From Tritrichomonas foetus (lineage: Eukaryota > Parabasalia > Tritrichomonadida > Tritrichomonadidae): DNA of 13,914 bases. The stretch covers positions 1-13,914 of the forward strand of contig MLAK01001413.1 of the NCBI GenBank assembly GCA_001839685.1, written 5' to 3'. Position numbers and translations under genes: made by a program. Positions within the stretch are counted from its first letter, which is position 1; each line of letters starts with the position of its first letter. The notes below the pieces were generated by a model. It had not been told where the DNA came from, made no database searches, and saw only the letters and a list, made by a program, of their open reading frames with translations. This document shows, one piece after another, positions 1 to 7,677 of the stretch.

Positions 1-55
1 TGTCGTCGTAAACAAAATTAATAGTCATTTTTTTCTAAATCGTGAAAAATTTCAT

Positions 56-84
56 TTTTTTCCTTTTCCCGGAAAAGGAAAAAA
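56..84. repeat. Poly-T/poly-A hairpin, 14-bp perfect arms
   Basis: Arms 56-69 and 71-84 are exact reverse complements around the single base 70. One strand is pyrimidine-only and the other purine-only through most of the arm. It sits about 350 bp upstream of the Rab gene in non-coding sequence. It could be a folded 3' end of a gene to the left of the window or simply low-complexity sequence; no function can be assigned. Confidence 0.6.
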
Positions 85-124
85 GGAAAAAATCATGAAA
101 AAAATTGTAAACTTTACATGAAAA

Positions 125-211
125 TGACCGGTCATTGACCGCTTCTAACGGTCCGGTCCGGTCCGGTCCGGTCCGGTCAATTGACCGTTAGAAGCGGTCA
201 ATGACCGGTCA
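125..211. repeat. Large perfect inverted repeat enclosing a CGGTC pentamer array
   Basis: A 29-bp arm at 125-153 is repeated as its exact reverse complement at 183-211, with a 29-bp centre. Positions 149-178 are six tandem copies of CGGTC, so the array begins inside the left arm. Each outer end is itself a 10-bp palindrome, TGACCGGTCA (125-134 and 202-211). The block is strikingly GC-rich inside an AT-rich spacer. It could form a cruciform or long hairpin. Candidates are a small foldback-type mobile element, a protein-binding dyad, or a recombination relic; I see no target-site duplication directly abutting the arms. Confidence 0.85.
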
Positions 212-417
212 ACAACACTAGTGGCCTTGTAAATTATCACCGCTTTCCTTGGAAATCAATTCACAATTGATGGAATGAAATGATGATTTGTTATATATCG
301 AAAGTTAACAATTTTTCATGTTAACCGAGTCTTTTTTGATTCGGTGAAAATTCGAAGTTCAATTCTATTCAATTTTTGAGATTTAAAGTTAAACTTTTTG
401 AAAAGGCCTCTTCAATT

Positions 418-425
418 TCATTTTA
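418..425 (+). promoter_or_regulatory. Initiator-like motif of the Rab gene
   Basis: TCATTTTA begins at 418 and its A lies 13 bases before the ATG at 433. This fits the TCA(+1)YW initiator of trichomonads, where transcription starts at the A and leaders are very short. The match is seen in the sequence; the transcription start itself is inferred. Confidence 0.55.
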
Positions 426-432
426 TCTGTAA

Positions 433-1011
433 ATGTCGGAGATGAAAAACAAGATTGTCATGCTGGGAGATTCAGGTGTTGGAAAGACCTCACTTGTTAC
501 ACGCTGGATTCGTAATTCCTATCGTCCTGACCAAGCCCCTACAATCGGCGCAGCCTATCAACAAAATACAGTCGAAATTCGAGGCGAACAGCACAAAATT
601 CAAGTATGGGATACAGCCGGAGAAGAGAAATACAGAGCAATGGCGCCAATTTACTCGCAGGGCGCATTCGGCGCATTAGTCGTATTCGATCTAACACGGA
701 AACAGTCCATGCATAACGTCGTCGATTGGATTAAGTGCTTGGAGTTGAACGGAGACATTCCGGTTGTCGTCGCCGGAAATAAGTCAGATCTCGATTCCGA
801 GCGCGAAGTGACAATGGAGGAAGCCATTCAATTTGTGAACGATATAGGTTACACCTACTTTGAAACGAGCGCAAATAACGGATCAGGCGTTGACGAGGCG
901 TTCATTGAATTGATTTCACAAGCCATCGACCACGCTGGAAAAGAAACGAATATCCCTGAAACTGTGAATTTTGAAAATCCTGCTTCATCAGAGAAAAGTG
1001 GCTGTTGTTAA
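433..1011 (+). CDS. Rab5-family small GTPase with Gln-to-Glu change in the G3 motif
   Basis: A complete 192-residue Rab GTPase, a normal length for the family. The P-loop GDSGVGKTS is at residues 12-20. Switch I carries TIGAAY (37-42), close to the STIGAAF signature of Rab5/21/22-type proteins. The G3 motif is WDTAGEE (59-65), G4 is NKSD (116-119) and G5 is ETSAN (144-148). The C-terminus ends in Cys-Cys (191-192), the usual double geranylgeranylation site that holds Rabs on membranes. Rab5-like proteins act on early endosomes in fusion and cargo sorting, so that role is inferred. The odd point is Glu64, where almost all Rabs have the catalytic Gln (Q79 of human Rab5, Q61 of Ras). Third codon positions are richer in G and C than in the genes to the right. 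The start is supported by an initiator motif 13 bases upstream; Met4 is the only close alternative. Assignment to a Rab is near certain; the Rab5 subtype is likely. Confidence 0.95.
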   Translation: MSEMKNKIVMLGDSGVGKTSLVTRWIRNSYRPDQAPTIGAAYQQNTVEIRGEQHKIQVWDTAGEEKYRAMAPIYSQGAFGALVVFDLTRKQSMHNVVDWIKCLELNGDIPVVVAGNKSDLDSEREVTMEEAIQFVNDIGYTYFETSANNGSGVDEAFIELISQAIDHAGKETNIPETVNFENPASSEKSGCC

Positions 1012-1612
1012 TAATAATATATATTTTTATCTAAATTTTTTAAAAAATAACATCACATTTCGTCATGTTTTATTACTGTTATAATTCTTGCGAGAGAAAA
1101 AAATCATACAAAATATGATATTGTTTTTAATAATCGATTGGATTTGAGTTTTCAACAAATTCTGATGATGTTAAACAATATGTTGGTGATGCTTAACAAT
1201 ATGTTGGTGATGTTAAACAATATGTTGGTGATGTTAAACAATATGTTGATGATGCTTAACAATATGTTGGTGATGTTAAACAATATGTTGATGATGTTAA
1301 ACAATATGTTGATGATGTTAAACAATATGTTGATGATGTTAAACAATGTGCTGATCATGGTTAAAAATCTTATCTTTCGAATTAGTCGCTATGGAATTGT
1401 GTTTTATGGAATCATTGTTTTCAAAGATTTACCTTAGGCACTAAAAATAAGAAAGAAAACAGTTTTAATTTATTCTTAAAATGATTTACATCATCAGTTT
1501 GATAAAAAGAAATGAAGAAGGAAATAAAACCTAAGGGAAAAAAAGATATATTTGCTAAACGCATTTTATATATAAAGATAGAGAAACAAATTTACAAGAA
1601 AGGGAAAAAATG
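1012..1612. other. Spacer between Rab and low-complexity genes
   Basis: No convincing gene. It begins with AT-rich 3' sequence of the Rab gene (TAATAATAATATATA right at the stop), then the 21-bp minisatellite at 1167-1355. The rest (1356-1612) is AT-rich and serves as 3' flank of the minus-strand gene ending at 1613. Confidence 0.6.
1167..1355. repeat. 21-bp minisatellite, nine copies
   Basis: Nine head-to-tail 21-bp units run from 1167 to 1355, unit GATGTTAAACAATATGTTGR followed by T. Units 2 and 5 share the variant GATGCTTAAC, unit 9 carries two changes, and a degenerate tenth unit follows to about 1375. The period is a multiple of three, so both strands stay open. The plus strand would read a heptapeptide of the type MLNNMLV from an ATG at 1165 to a stop ending at 1437. 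I see no good initiator motif before it and no non-repeat domain, so a non-coding satellite is the more likely reading. Confidence 0.9.
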
Positions 1613-2794
1613 TCAGTAAAAAACACCCTTCTGTGAAAAAACTTGTGGTTGATTTCTGTTACTTGGTGGATTCATCTGGACTTGAGGTTTATTTGCACTT
1701 GGGTAAAAACCGCTATTTCCAGAGATTGTTGGTTGATTTCGATTATTCACATTTTGTCTGTTATAGAAGTCGAATGCATTGTTATTATTAGAATTTTTAT
1801 TATCATTATCATTATTATTACGTTTGTTGATATTCATTTGATTATTTGGATTTTGGTTTTTTGAATTATTATTTCTGTTTCGGAAGTTAAATTGATTACC
1901 ATTTTGATTATTATTTTGATTTCCATTTTGATTGTTATTTTGATTTCCATTTTGATTATTATTTTGATTTCCATTTTGATTATTATTTCGATTACTATTT
2001 TGATTGTTATTATTGTTATTTTGAAAGTTATTTCGATTGTTATTTCTGGAATTATTTTGGTTTCGTGGCTGATCACGATGGTTTCGATTTTGATTGCCAA
2101 ATTGTGAGTTATCATCATCATCATCATCATTTTTGAAGCCGGCTTCTCTTTTATTTCGATTTGCCCTTTCATGACGGCTCATTTTTGACGGCGGTTTTTC
2201 ACTTTTTCCTTCATTTCCCAAACTTTGGCCTTTCTGGCCCAGAAATGAATTCACTGGAGATTGATTCGTTGTATGTGTATTATTTTTATTTCGAAACGCA
2301 TAGCCAGATTCTGTGATTTCCTCATCAAAAAATGTCTGTGAATAGGAAAATCCGCTATTTCGCCGAACAGTTTCTTTTGTAGGACTCATTTCGCGAAAAA
2401 TTGGTGAATTTTGAGATAGTTGAGATTGACCGTGAAAATTTGAATTTGTATCTGGCAGAGCGTTTTCTTTGACTGTTTTGACATAAAAGCGCGGGGTATT
2501 ATCAAGCTGCTGTTGTTGCTTTGGAAATTGCAATTTCGATTTCTGGAACAAAGAAAAAGTTGATTGAACTTTTTCGTTGGCTGGCGACTGTCTCGAATTT
2601 TTATGCTCTGATGTTGGCGTTGGCTGACGGTTTGGCGGCGTTCTTGGGATATATATTTTATTTTCTTTCTTTTTGAAAAATCGATCAAACAGTTCCGTAA
2701 AATAGTCAATGAAAAAGTCGGCTTTCATTGTGAATTGTCCAAAAAAGAAAATAATGATGATCGAAAGAAACGCAAGTAAAATCCAGACAATCAT
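1613..2794 (-). CDS. Membrane-anchored Asn/Gln-rich low-complexity protein, unrecognised
   Basis: 393 residues, no known family. Residues 1-21 form a strongly hydrophobic segment that looks like an uncleaved signal anchor. It is followed by basic residues (KKK at 41-43), which by the positive-inside rule suggests that the long C-terminal part is cytosolic. Residues 50-200 are disordered and hold seven Ser/Thr-Pro sites (T52, T59, S70, T100, S130, S137, S179), typical targets of proline-directed kinases. A run of six Asp is at 223-228. From about 230 to 350 the protein is mostly Asn, Gln and Arg, including four copies of the octapeptide NNNQNGNQ (around 270-302) encoded by a 24-bp tandem repeat. 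This composition resembles prion-like, condensate-forming domains. A TCACAAT initiator-like motif lies 25 bases upstream of the ATG. Function unknown; the gene itself is well supported by its length and coherent layout. Confidence 0.75.
   Translation of the reverse strand: MIVWILLAFLSIIIIFFFGQFTMKADFFIDYFTELFDRFFKKKENKIYIPRTPPNRQPTPTSEHKNSRQSPANEKVQSTFSLFQKSKLQFPKQQQQLDNTPRFYVKTVKENALPDTNSNFHGQSQLSQNSPIFREMSPTKETVRRNSGFSYSQTFFDEEITESGYAFRNKNNTHTTNQSPVNSFLGQKGQSLGNEGKSEKPPSKMSRHERANRNKREAGFKNDDDDDDNSQFGNQNRNHRDQPRNQNNSRNNNRNNFQNNNNNNQNSNRNNNQNGNQNNNQNGNQNNNQNGNQNNNQNGNQFNFRNRNNNSKNQNPNNQMNINKRNNNDNDNKNSNNNNAFDFYNRQNVNNRNQPTISGNSGFYPSANKPQVQMNPPSNRNQPQVFSQKGVFY
1892..1987 (-). repeat. 24-bp tandem repeat within the low-complexity gene, four copies
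   Basis: On the plus strand four consecutive 24-bp units start at 1892, 1916, 1940 and 1964, each beginning TTGATT and containing CCATTTTGATT. They encode the NNNQNGNQ octapeptide on the minus strand. The near identity of the units implies recent expansion, so copy number may vary between strains. Confidence 0.85.
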
Positions 2795-3241
2795 TTTGGA
2801 GACCGTTTAATTACATTGTGACAAAATCTTGAAATATTGATGGGATATAGTTTACTTTTAAAGATATTTATATTTAATTTGCAATTGCATATTGTTAAAT
2901 ATCACAGATGTAAACATTTCACATGTGATTAAGATTTAATTGAATCAGATTTTCTTGATTGTATTAATAAAAAGTTTTTTCAGATCAATAAAAATCCATT
3001 TTTTCATCTATAATTAAAGTACTGATATGAAAAAATCAATATTTTTTTTCTCATTGAAAAATTCAGATTCGAAATTGAAAGAATGAGAATTATTCATTTA
3101 TAAATGCATTCATTAATGGAGATATACAGCATTATTTTATTATTCTCATAAACAGAAAATCTATTTATTATTTTAGATTTTAAATCAACAAAAAATTGTG
3201 ATGTACGTTTATAAATAAATGGAAAGTCATCGTAACAAAAA
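2795..3241. promoter_or_regulatory. Divergent promoter region between low-complexity and solenoid genes
   Basis: This strongly AT-rich spacer separates two genes that point away from each other. On the minus side a TCACAAT initiator-like motif is read from 2821 downwards, its A (2819) being 25 bases before the ATG at 2794. On the plus side a weaker TCATCG at 3227-3232 places its A 13 bases before the ATG at 3242, the same distance as in the Rab gene. Dyads CACATGTG (about 2921) and CATTTATAAATG (3095-3106) are present. No gene is seen. Confidence 0.5.
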
Positions 3242-3245
3242 ATGA
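3219..3245 (+). other. Eight-codon upstream reading frame overlapping the next start
   Basis: An ATG at 3219 opens a frame of eight codons whose TGA stop (3243-3245) overlaps the ATG of the 1302-residue protein as ATGA. If transcription starts upstream of 3219 this could act as a uORF with stop-start reinitiation. If it starts at the initiator-like A at 3229, the uORF start is not in the mRNA and the overlap is meaningless. Confidence 0.25.
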
Positions 3246-6200
3246 GAGCAAATGTTGATTTTATCTGCACGGAGATGGATCGAGATCCTCGAAATGCAGA
3301 ACTTCAAATATCGTCACTCAACTCATTTTATTCCGCACTAAAAGATGAAAAAAGAGTCGAACAATTTCAGCGCGCATTTAAATCGATAGACAACGCATTA
3401 AAAGCGAACAGTACGAATGATGCAGTTATATTGAGTGCTTTAAAGCTTTTCGATCAACTTGTTCAAATCCGCCCGGCTGCCGCTTTATTGGAATCCACGA
3501 GTATTTTTTCTCAATTGATGTTTATTTTGAATGCCAAAAAAGAAGATCCACATATTTCAGAGGTTTGTTTATTGACCATTTCACAAACGATAGCAATTCC
3601 AAGAATGGGATCACATTTTTCATCACAGCAATTTATTAAAACATTAGTTTTTGTTGCTAGATTAAATTCAAAGTCACAAATTCATGCAATGTATCTTGCC
3701 AACATTGCCATGTTTTTAAATCCTAGATTAGAAATGATGTTGAAAGATTTATGCGTGGCCTTTGTTGTTCTGTCTCGGAACTTTCCACGTAATGAGCAAC
3801 TGCAGGAAGGCCTAATTGCGGGATTTGCGCAATTATCAGGCTCAAAAATTTTAAATGAAGTTGCTTCACTTGCAATTCCACATTTTACCGATATTGCACT
3901 AAGGTATATTCGAAATACAAGAATAATTAAATCACTTTTGACTATTCTAGCTCAATCTCCAGCTAATTCAATCCAAGATGTTGATTTCACAATTATTATG
4001 GATCAATGCAAGCGCTTTAAAGATGATCCACAAGTTATTATGAAATCCATTGAAATTATATTCACCAAAATGGATCCAAAACAAACACCCATTGAAGTTA
4101 TTCCTCTTGTTACAATGGCTCTATCAATGTTTCTATCAAATACAGCTGTGTTAAAACAAACTTTAACACTTTGTTATTATGCTGTTACATCAGGAAGCGA
4201 AGATGCTCCAATTTCACCAAAGTTAATTCAACTATTAACTTCAATTTTACTTGTTCATAATCGTGAGCCTTCACTTATACGGAGAGCTTCTGCAATCTTG
4301 CATTCTTTATCTTCAAATCAAGGAAATGATATATTTTTGGCACAAGCATCAGCTCCATTTGCCCTTCTTCAGGCAATTCAAACAAACATTAAGGATCAGC
4401 ACTCAGTCGAATGTATAGTTGCATCTCTATCAAACTTTATATCAAATAATCAACAATTAGCAACTCAAATTTGTACACCTGATCATTTAAAAACATTAAA
4501 GCAAGTTTGTTCCAATTATAAAAAAGATATAAAAGTGATGAAATCTGCATTATTACTAATTAAATCATTGGCACTTGCGAAATATGGATTTACAACTTTT
4601 ATAGATCTTCCTTCAAAACAAAAAGAAGATTATTATATTGATAAGAAAATAGGAGTTCTTATTTTGAAAAAACAACTTTCTAATTATTCTTTAGTGAAAT
4701 CTGTTTTATTGTTAATGCCTCCATCACCAGATGAATCAAGTTTGATAGGTGCTGCAATGATTAAATATTCAAAAGACGAAGAAATTCAATATGCTGGATT
4801 ACTTCATAATATTTCTGATTTAAGTGCAATTAATCGAGCACTTTTATTATGTGGTGAAAAAGCATTAAGATATGCAGTGAAATCACTTCAATCAACAGAA
4901 GAAATTTTACCACCACAAACAATAGATTTCCTTTTATCACTTGATCGATGTGATGCAATTGATATTTTAATGACTCAGATTTCTCGCGCTTCAGCTTCTG
5001 CCATAGCAAGTCAATTTTCCTTAAAATATCTCGAACAAGTTGTGATTGGACATAAATTGCATGAAATGAGCCTTTGGGAGCCATCTGAAGAAGATTCATC
5101 ATTAATCATCACTTCTCTTTATCATTCTACATACGATCCACGTCAATTATTTGCATCATTATCATTTGCTAAAGAAATTGGTCTTACTGATTCATCTTTT
5201 CCATTTTTAATCGATGCAATTAGTCGCTACCCTACAAACAGAGATGTTGTTGCTATTTGTGCCGAATTTATTTCTGCACTTAATCCAAATAAACAAATTG
5301 AATCATACTGTTTAAGTAATAATGCAGTTTCAACGACTGCATTTGCGTTAGAATTTAGTAAGAAAGATGAACCTGTTGCATATTCTTTATTGAAAATGAT
5401 TCATTTTTTATCGGGTTTTGAATCACTAATTTTAAATTTTTCACAATCTATTATCATTTCAATTATATCTAAAACAGCAAAACTCTCCAAAAGATGTAAT
5501 TTAAAATGTTGTTCAATTTTTACAAATTTGGTTAAAAATAAAGAATGTGCAATAATAATGAAAAATAACAATATTGATGAGATCGTATTCGCCCATTTTT
5601 GCGTTGAAATTTACGAACTGGTTGAAATTCTTATGGATACGGTTGATTTAACTTTATCTTATGATCAATTTGAAATTGTGATGAACCAATTTAATCAACT
5701 AAGTTCAAAAGTATCGGCTAATGATACAATATACATTCTTCAAATATTGTTGAAATGCTACGAAAAGAATGAAGAACAAATTATTGATTTGAATTTTAAA
5801 AATTTAATTCCACTGTTAACTGTTTATGCTTCAAATGGAGCAATTATTCAACTTGCTTCACGTTTAGTTTCCTATTCTGAAGGTTATAAACAAAATGAAG
5901 AACTCTTATTTGCTTTATTAGAAGCTTTGAAATTTAATATTGATAATTATGAAACGACTTTAGCTATTATTGACTTAATTCCGCATTTCTTTTCTGTAAA
6001 TAAACATCAACCAACTTTTGCAGCTAATCCAACAATCGAACTTTTTTGCGAACTCCTTAGAAAATACTCGTCTGATGTGATAATTTGTTCAACATCATTT
6101 AAAATCCTTAAAGGTCAACCAATTGATCTTGGTTTATGTGCCACAGTAATGCAACAACAAACAGATATTGAATCATTAATGTCAATTTCGCAATATATTT

Positions 6201-7150
6201 TATCTATATGTGAAGAATATGATATTTCATCAATCATTGATTCAATTTTTAAAGTATTAGAATTAGATATTAATAATGTTGATTTATATGAAAATCTTCT
6301 TCCTGCAGTTTTCTATTCAACCAATAACGAAGCTACACATGATTTAGTGTTATCTAATTTTGATATAATTATCAAATTATTTGTTCGATACACAGGAAGT
6401 TCTTTAGTATCACTTGCTTTTCTCGGTATTATGTGTAATATTGCCACAAGAATAGAAAATATTGAACTTGTTGAACAATATGCTCCAATGATTGGTGTAG
6501 CTATGAAGGCTTTTGTGACAGATGTCCAAATTCAACAAGCAGGTTCTCAAGCAATTTGTAACTTTGCTGCTGCTGGCAAAGGTGATCTGTTTTACACAAC
6601 ACTTCCAGTTTTAGATATGGCATTGAGACATGCTATTGAATTAGAATCTACATGCGATGCAATTACGAAATTAGCCGATAATCTTGGGGAATTTGCACCA
6701 TTGTTTGCAGCAGATTTGTTACAACTAATGAAACAAGATAGTGAAAACATGGTTCTTCTAGCATCCTGCCTGCAATCAATATTAAAGTATAAAAGAGCTG
6801 AAGATATTGTTTTTGATAGAATTTTAGCAGTCTTTGAAATGATTGATTTGAACCAAGATGAAACAATTGCATCTGCATTACTAGATCTTTGCGCATCTTT
6901 GAAGAACTATGAAAAATTGATATTATTTGAACCAGTTCTTCCAAATTTGATGACATTGATAAAGCAGCCAAAATATAAAGTGGCAGTTAGCGCAGCAAAT
7001 TGTATTTTAACATTAGCATCAATACGTCCAGAAATTGTAGATCCTTATACAGATGAAATAATGCATGCTTCACAGAAGGCCTCTGGAGAACTTTTGCGTG
7101 TATTCCTTCAAATCAAGCAGGTGCTTTATGGTATTCGAAGGAAGATGTGA
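3242..7150 (+). CDS. Large ARM/HEAT-like alpha-solenoid protein, unrecognised
   Basis: 1302 residues, intron-free. Nearly the whole length is made of short amphipathic helices in pairs or triplets with Leu/Ile/Ala spacing and small-residue turns. Examples are the stretches rich in LLTILAQSP (about 230) and VSAANCILTLAS near the C-terminus. This is the look of armadillo or HEAT repeats, which act as protein-binding scaffolds. I see no catalytic motif, no signal peptide, no membrane segment and no zinc-binding cluster, and I cannot place it in a named family. The first ATG after the initiator-like TCAT is used; the next Met lies at residue 12. The first 250 bases are clearly richer in G and C than the body of the gene. 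Its downstream neighbour, the FANCD2-like gene, is convergent and also an alpha-solenoid, but I find no obvious sequence likeness between them. Karyopherin, adaptor or other scaffold roles are all possible. Confidence 0.85.
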   Translation: MRANVDFICTEMDRDPRNAELQISSLNSFYSALKDEKRVEQFQRAFKSIDNALKANSTNDAVILSALKLFDQLVQIRPAAALLESTSIFSQLMFILNAKKEDPHISEVCLLTISQTIAIPRMGSHFSSQQFIKTLVFVARLNSKSQIHAMYLANIAMFLNPRLEMMLKDLCVAFVVLSRNFPRNEQLQEGLIAGFAQLSGSKILNEVASLAIPHFTDIALRYIRNTRIIKSLLTILAQSPANSIQDVDFTIIMDQCKRFKDDPQVIMKSIEIIFTKMDPKQTPIEVIPLVTMALSMFLSNTAVLKQTLTLCYYAVTSGSEDAPISPKLIQLLTSILLVHNREPSLIRRASAILHSLSSNQGNDIFLAQASAPFALLQAIQTNIKDQHSVECIVASLSNFISNNQQLATQICTPDHLKTLKQVCSNYKKDIKVMKSALLLIKSLALAKYGFTTFIDLPSKQKEDYYIDKKIGVLILKKQLSNYSLVKSVLLLMPPSPDESSLIGAAMIKYSKDEEIQYAGLLHNISDLSAINRALLLCGEKALRYAVKSLQSTEEILPPQTIDFLLSLDRCDAIDILMTQISRASASAIASQFSLKYLEQVVIGHKLHEMSLWEPSEEDSSLIITSLYHSTYDPRQLFASLSFAKEIGLTDSSFPFLIDAISRYPTNRDVVAICAEFISALNPNKQIESYCLSNNAVSTTAFALEFSKKDEPVAYSLLKMIHFLSGFESLILNFSQSIIISIISKTAKLSKRCNLKCCSIFTNLVKNKECAIIMKNNNIDEIVFAHFCVEIYELVEILMDTVDLTLSYDQFEIVMNQFNQLSSKVSANDTIYILQILLKCYEKNEEQIIDLNFKNLIPLLTVYASNGAIIQLASRLVSYSEGYKQNEELLFALLEALKFNIDNYETTLAIIDLIPHFFSVNKHQPTFAANPTIELFCELLRKYSSDVIICSTSFKILKGQPIDLGLCATVMQQQTDIESLMSISQYILSICEEYDISSIIDSIFKVLELDINNVDLYENLLPAVFYSTNNEATHDLVLSNFDIIIKLFVRYTGSSLVSLAFLGIMCNIATRIENIELVEQYAPMIGVAMKAFVTDVQIQQAGSQAICNFAAAGKGDLFYTTLPVLDMALRHAIELESTCDAITKLADNLGEFAPLFAADLLQLMKQDSENMVLLASCLQSILKYKRAEDIVFDRILAVFEMIDLNQDETIASALLDLCASLKNYEKLILFEPVLPNLMTLIKQPKYKVAVSAANCILTLASIRPEIVDPYTDEIMHASQKASGELLRVFLQIKQVLYGIRRKM

Positions 7151-7677
7151 TTATCTTATTTATTTTGTATCTGTGTTATGTTTTTTAATAAAATGTTATT
7201 ATTTTTTTAAAAAGTTCTTTTTCTTTTTAAAAAACCTTTTTGATAATATTAAATTTTTTTAATGTTGAGAAAAGATAATTCATAATTGAATCATTAACAT
7301 ATTTATTGAAACATCGAATATTGAAATCTTTTGTGAAACTGATGAATATTCATATATATATATAATTATTTTTCATTATCAACTATTTTACAAAGATTTG
7401 TAATTCCCAATAAACGCCCTTTTATTTTCTCGATTGCTTTATTATTCAAAAACCTAATATTGAGATTATTTCGACATATGTCAAATTTGACACCATTTTA
7501 TGGATTTTGTTGGAGATGTTTAATAACAATCAAATATTTACACAAAATGACATCATCTTTTTATTCATCTTTAATGTTTTCCAAAAGAATTATATTATAA
7601 CATTTTTCTGTTGGAAAAAAACAAAAAAACAAAAAAATATGTAAATAAAAATTATTTATCAAACAAAATAATAATGT
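7151..7677. other. Convergent 3' spacer with poly(A)-type signals
   Basis: No gene. An AATAAA lies at 7187-7192, 37 bases after the TGA of the solenoid gene, followed by T- and A-rich runs (7200-7260). On the other side, A-rich plus-strand sequence (7616-7660) gives the U-rich 3' flank of the minus-strand FANCD2 gene. A perfect 12-bp palindrome ATGAATATTCAT (7342-7353) runs into a TA dinucleotide tract (to about 7365). Confidence 0.6.

Larger units (their letters stand above)
1..432. other. Spacer upstream of the Rab gene
   Basis: I see no gene here. Besides the two inverted repeats at 56-84 and 125-211, it has two GTTAAC palindromes near 304-326 and a small imperfect stem around 324-345 (ACCGAGTC pairing with GATTCGGT). 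The last part is the presumed promoter of the Rab gene. Confidence 0.6.

Noticed and set aside
1138..1437. Plus-strand frame of MLNNMLV heptapeptides as a gene
   Set aside because: It opens with TTG, has no good initiator motif, and is explained by a minisatellite whose period is a multiple of three. The minus-strand frame over 1152-1358 is open for the same reason.
1834..2172. Ile/Lys-rich frames on both strands across 1834-2172
   Set aside because: They are shadows of the Asn/Gln-rich repeat in other frames; the compositional bias of the repeat removes stops.
3242..7150. Spliceosomal introns in the large genes
   Set aside because: Both large frames are uninterrupted, and I found no trichomonad-type GTAYGT donor with a matching ACTAACACACAG acceptor in the window.
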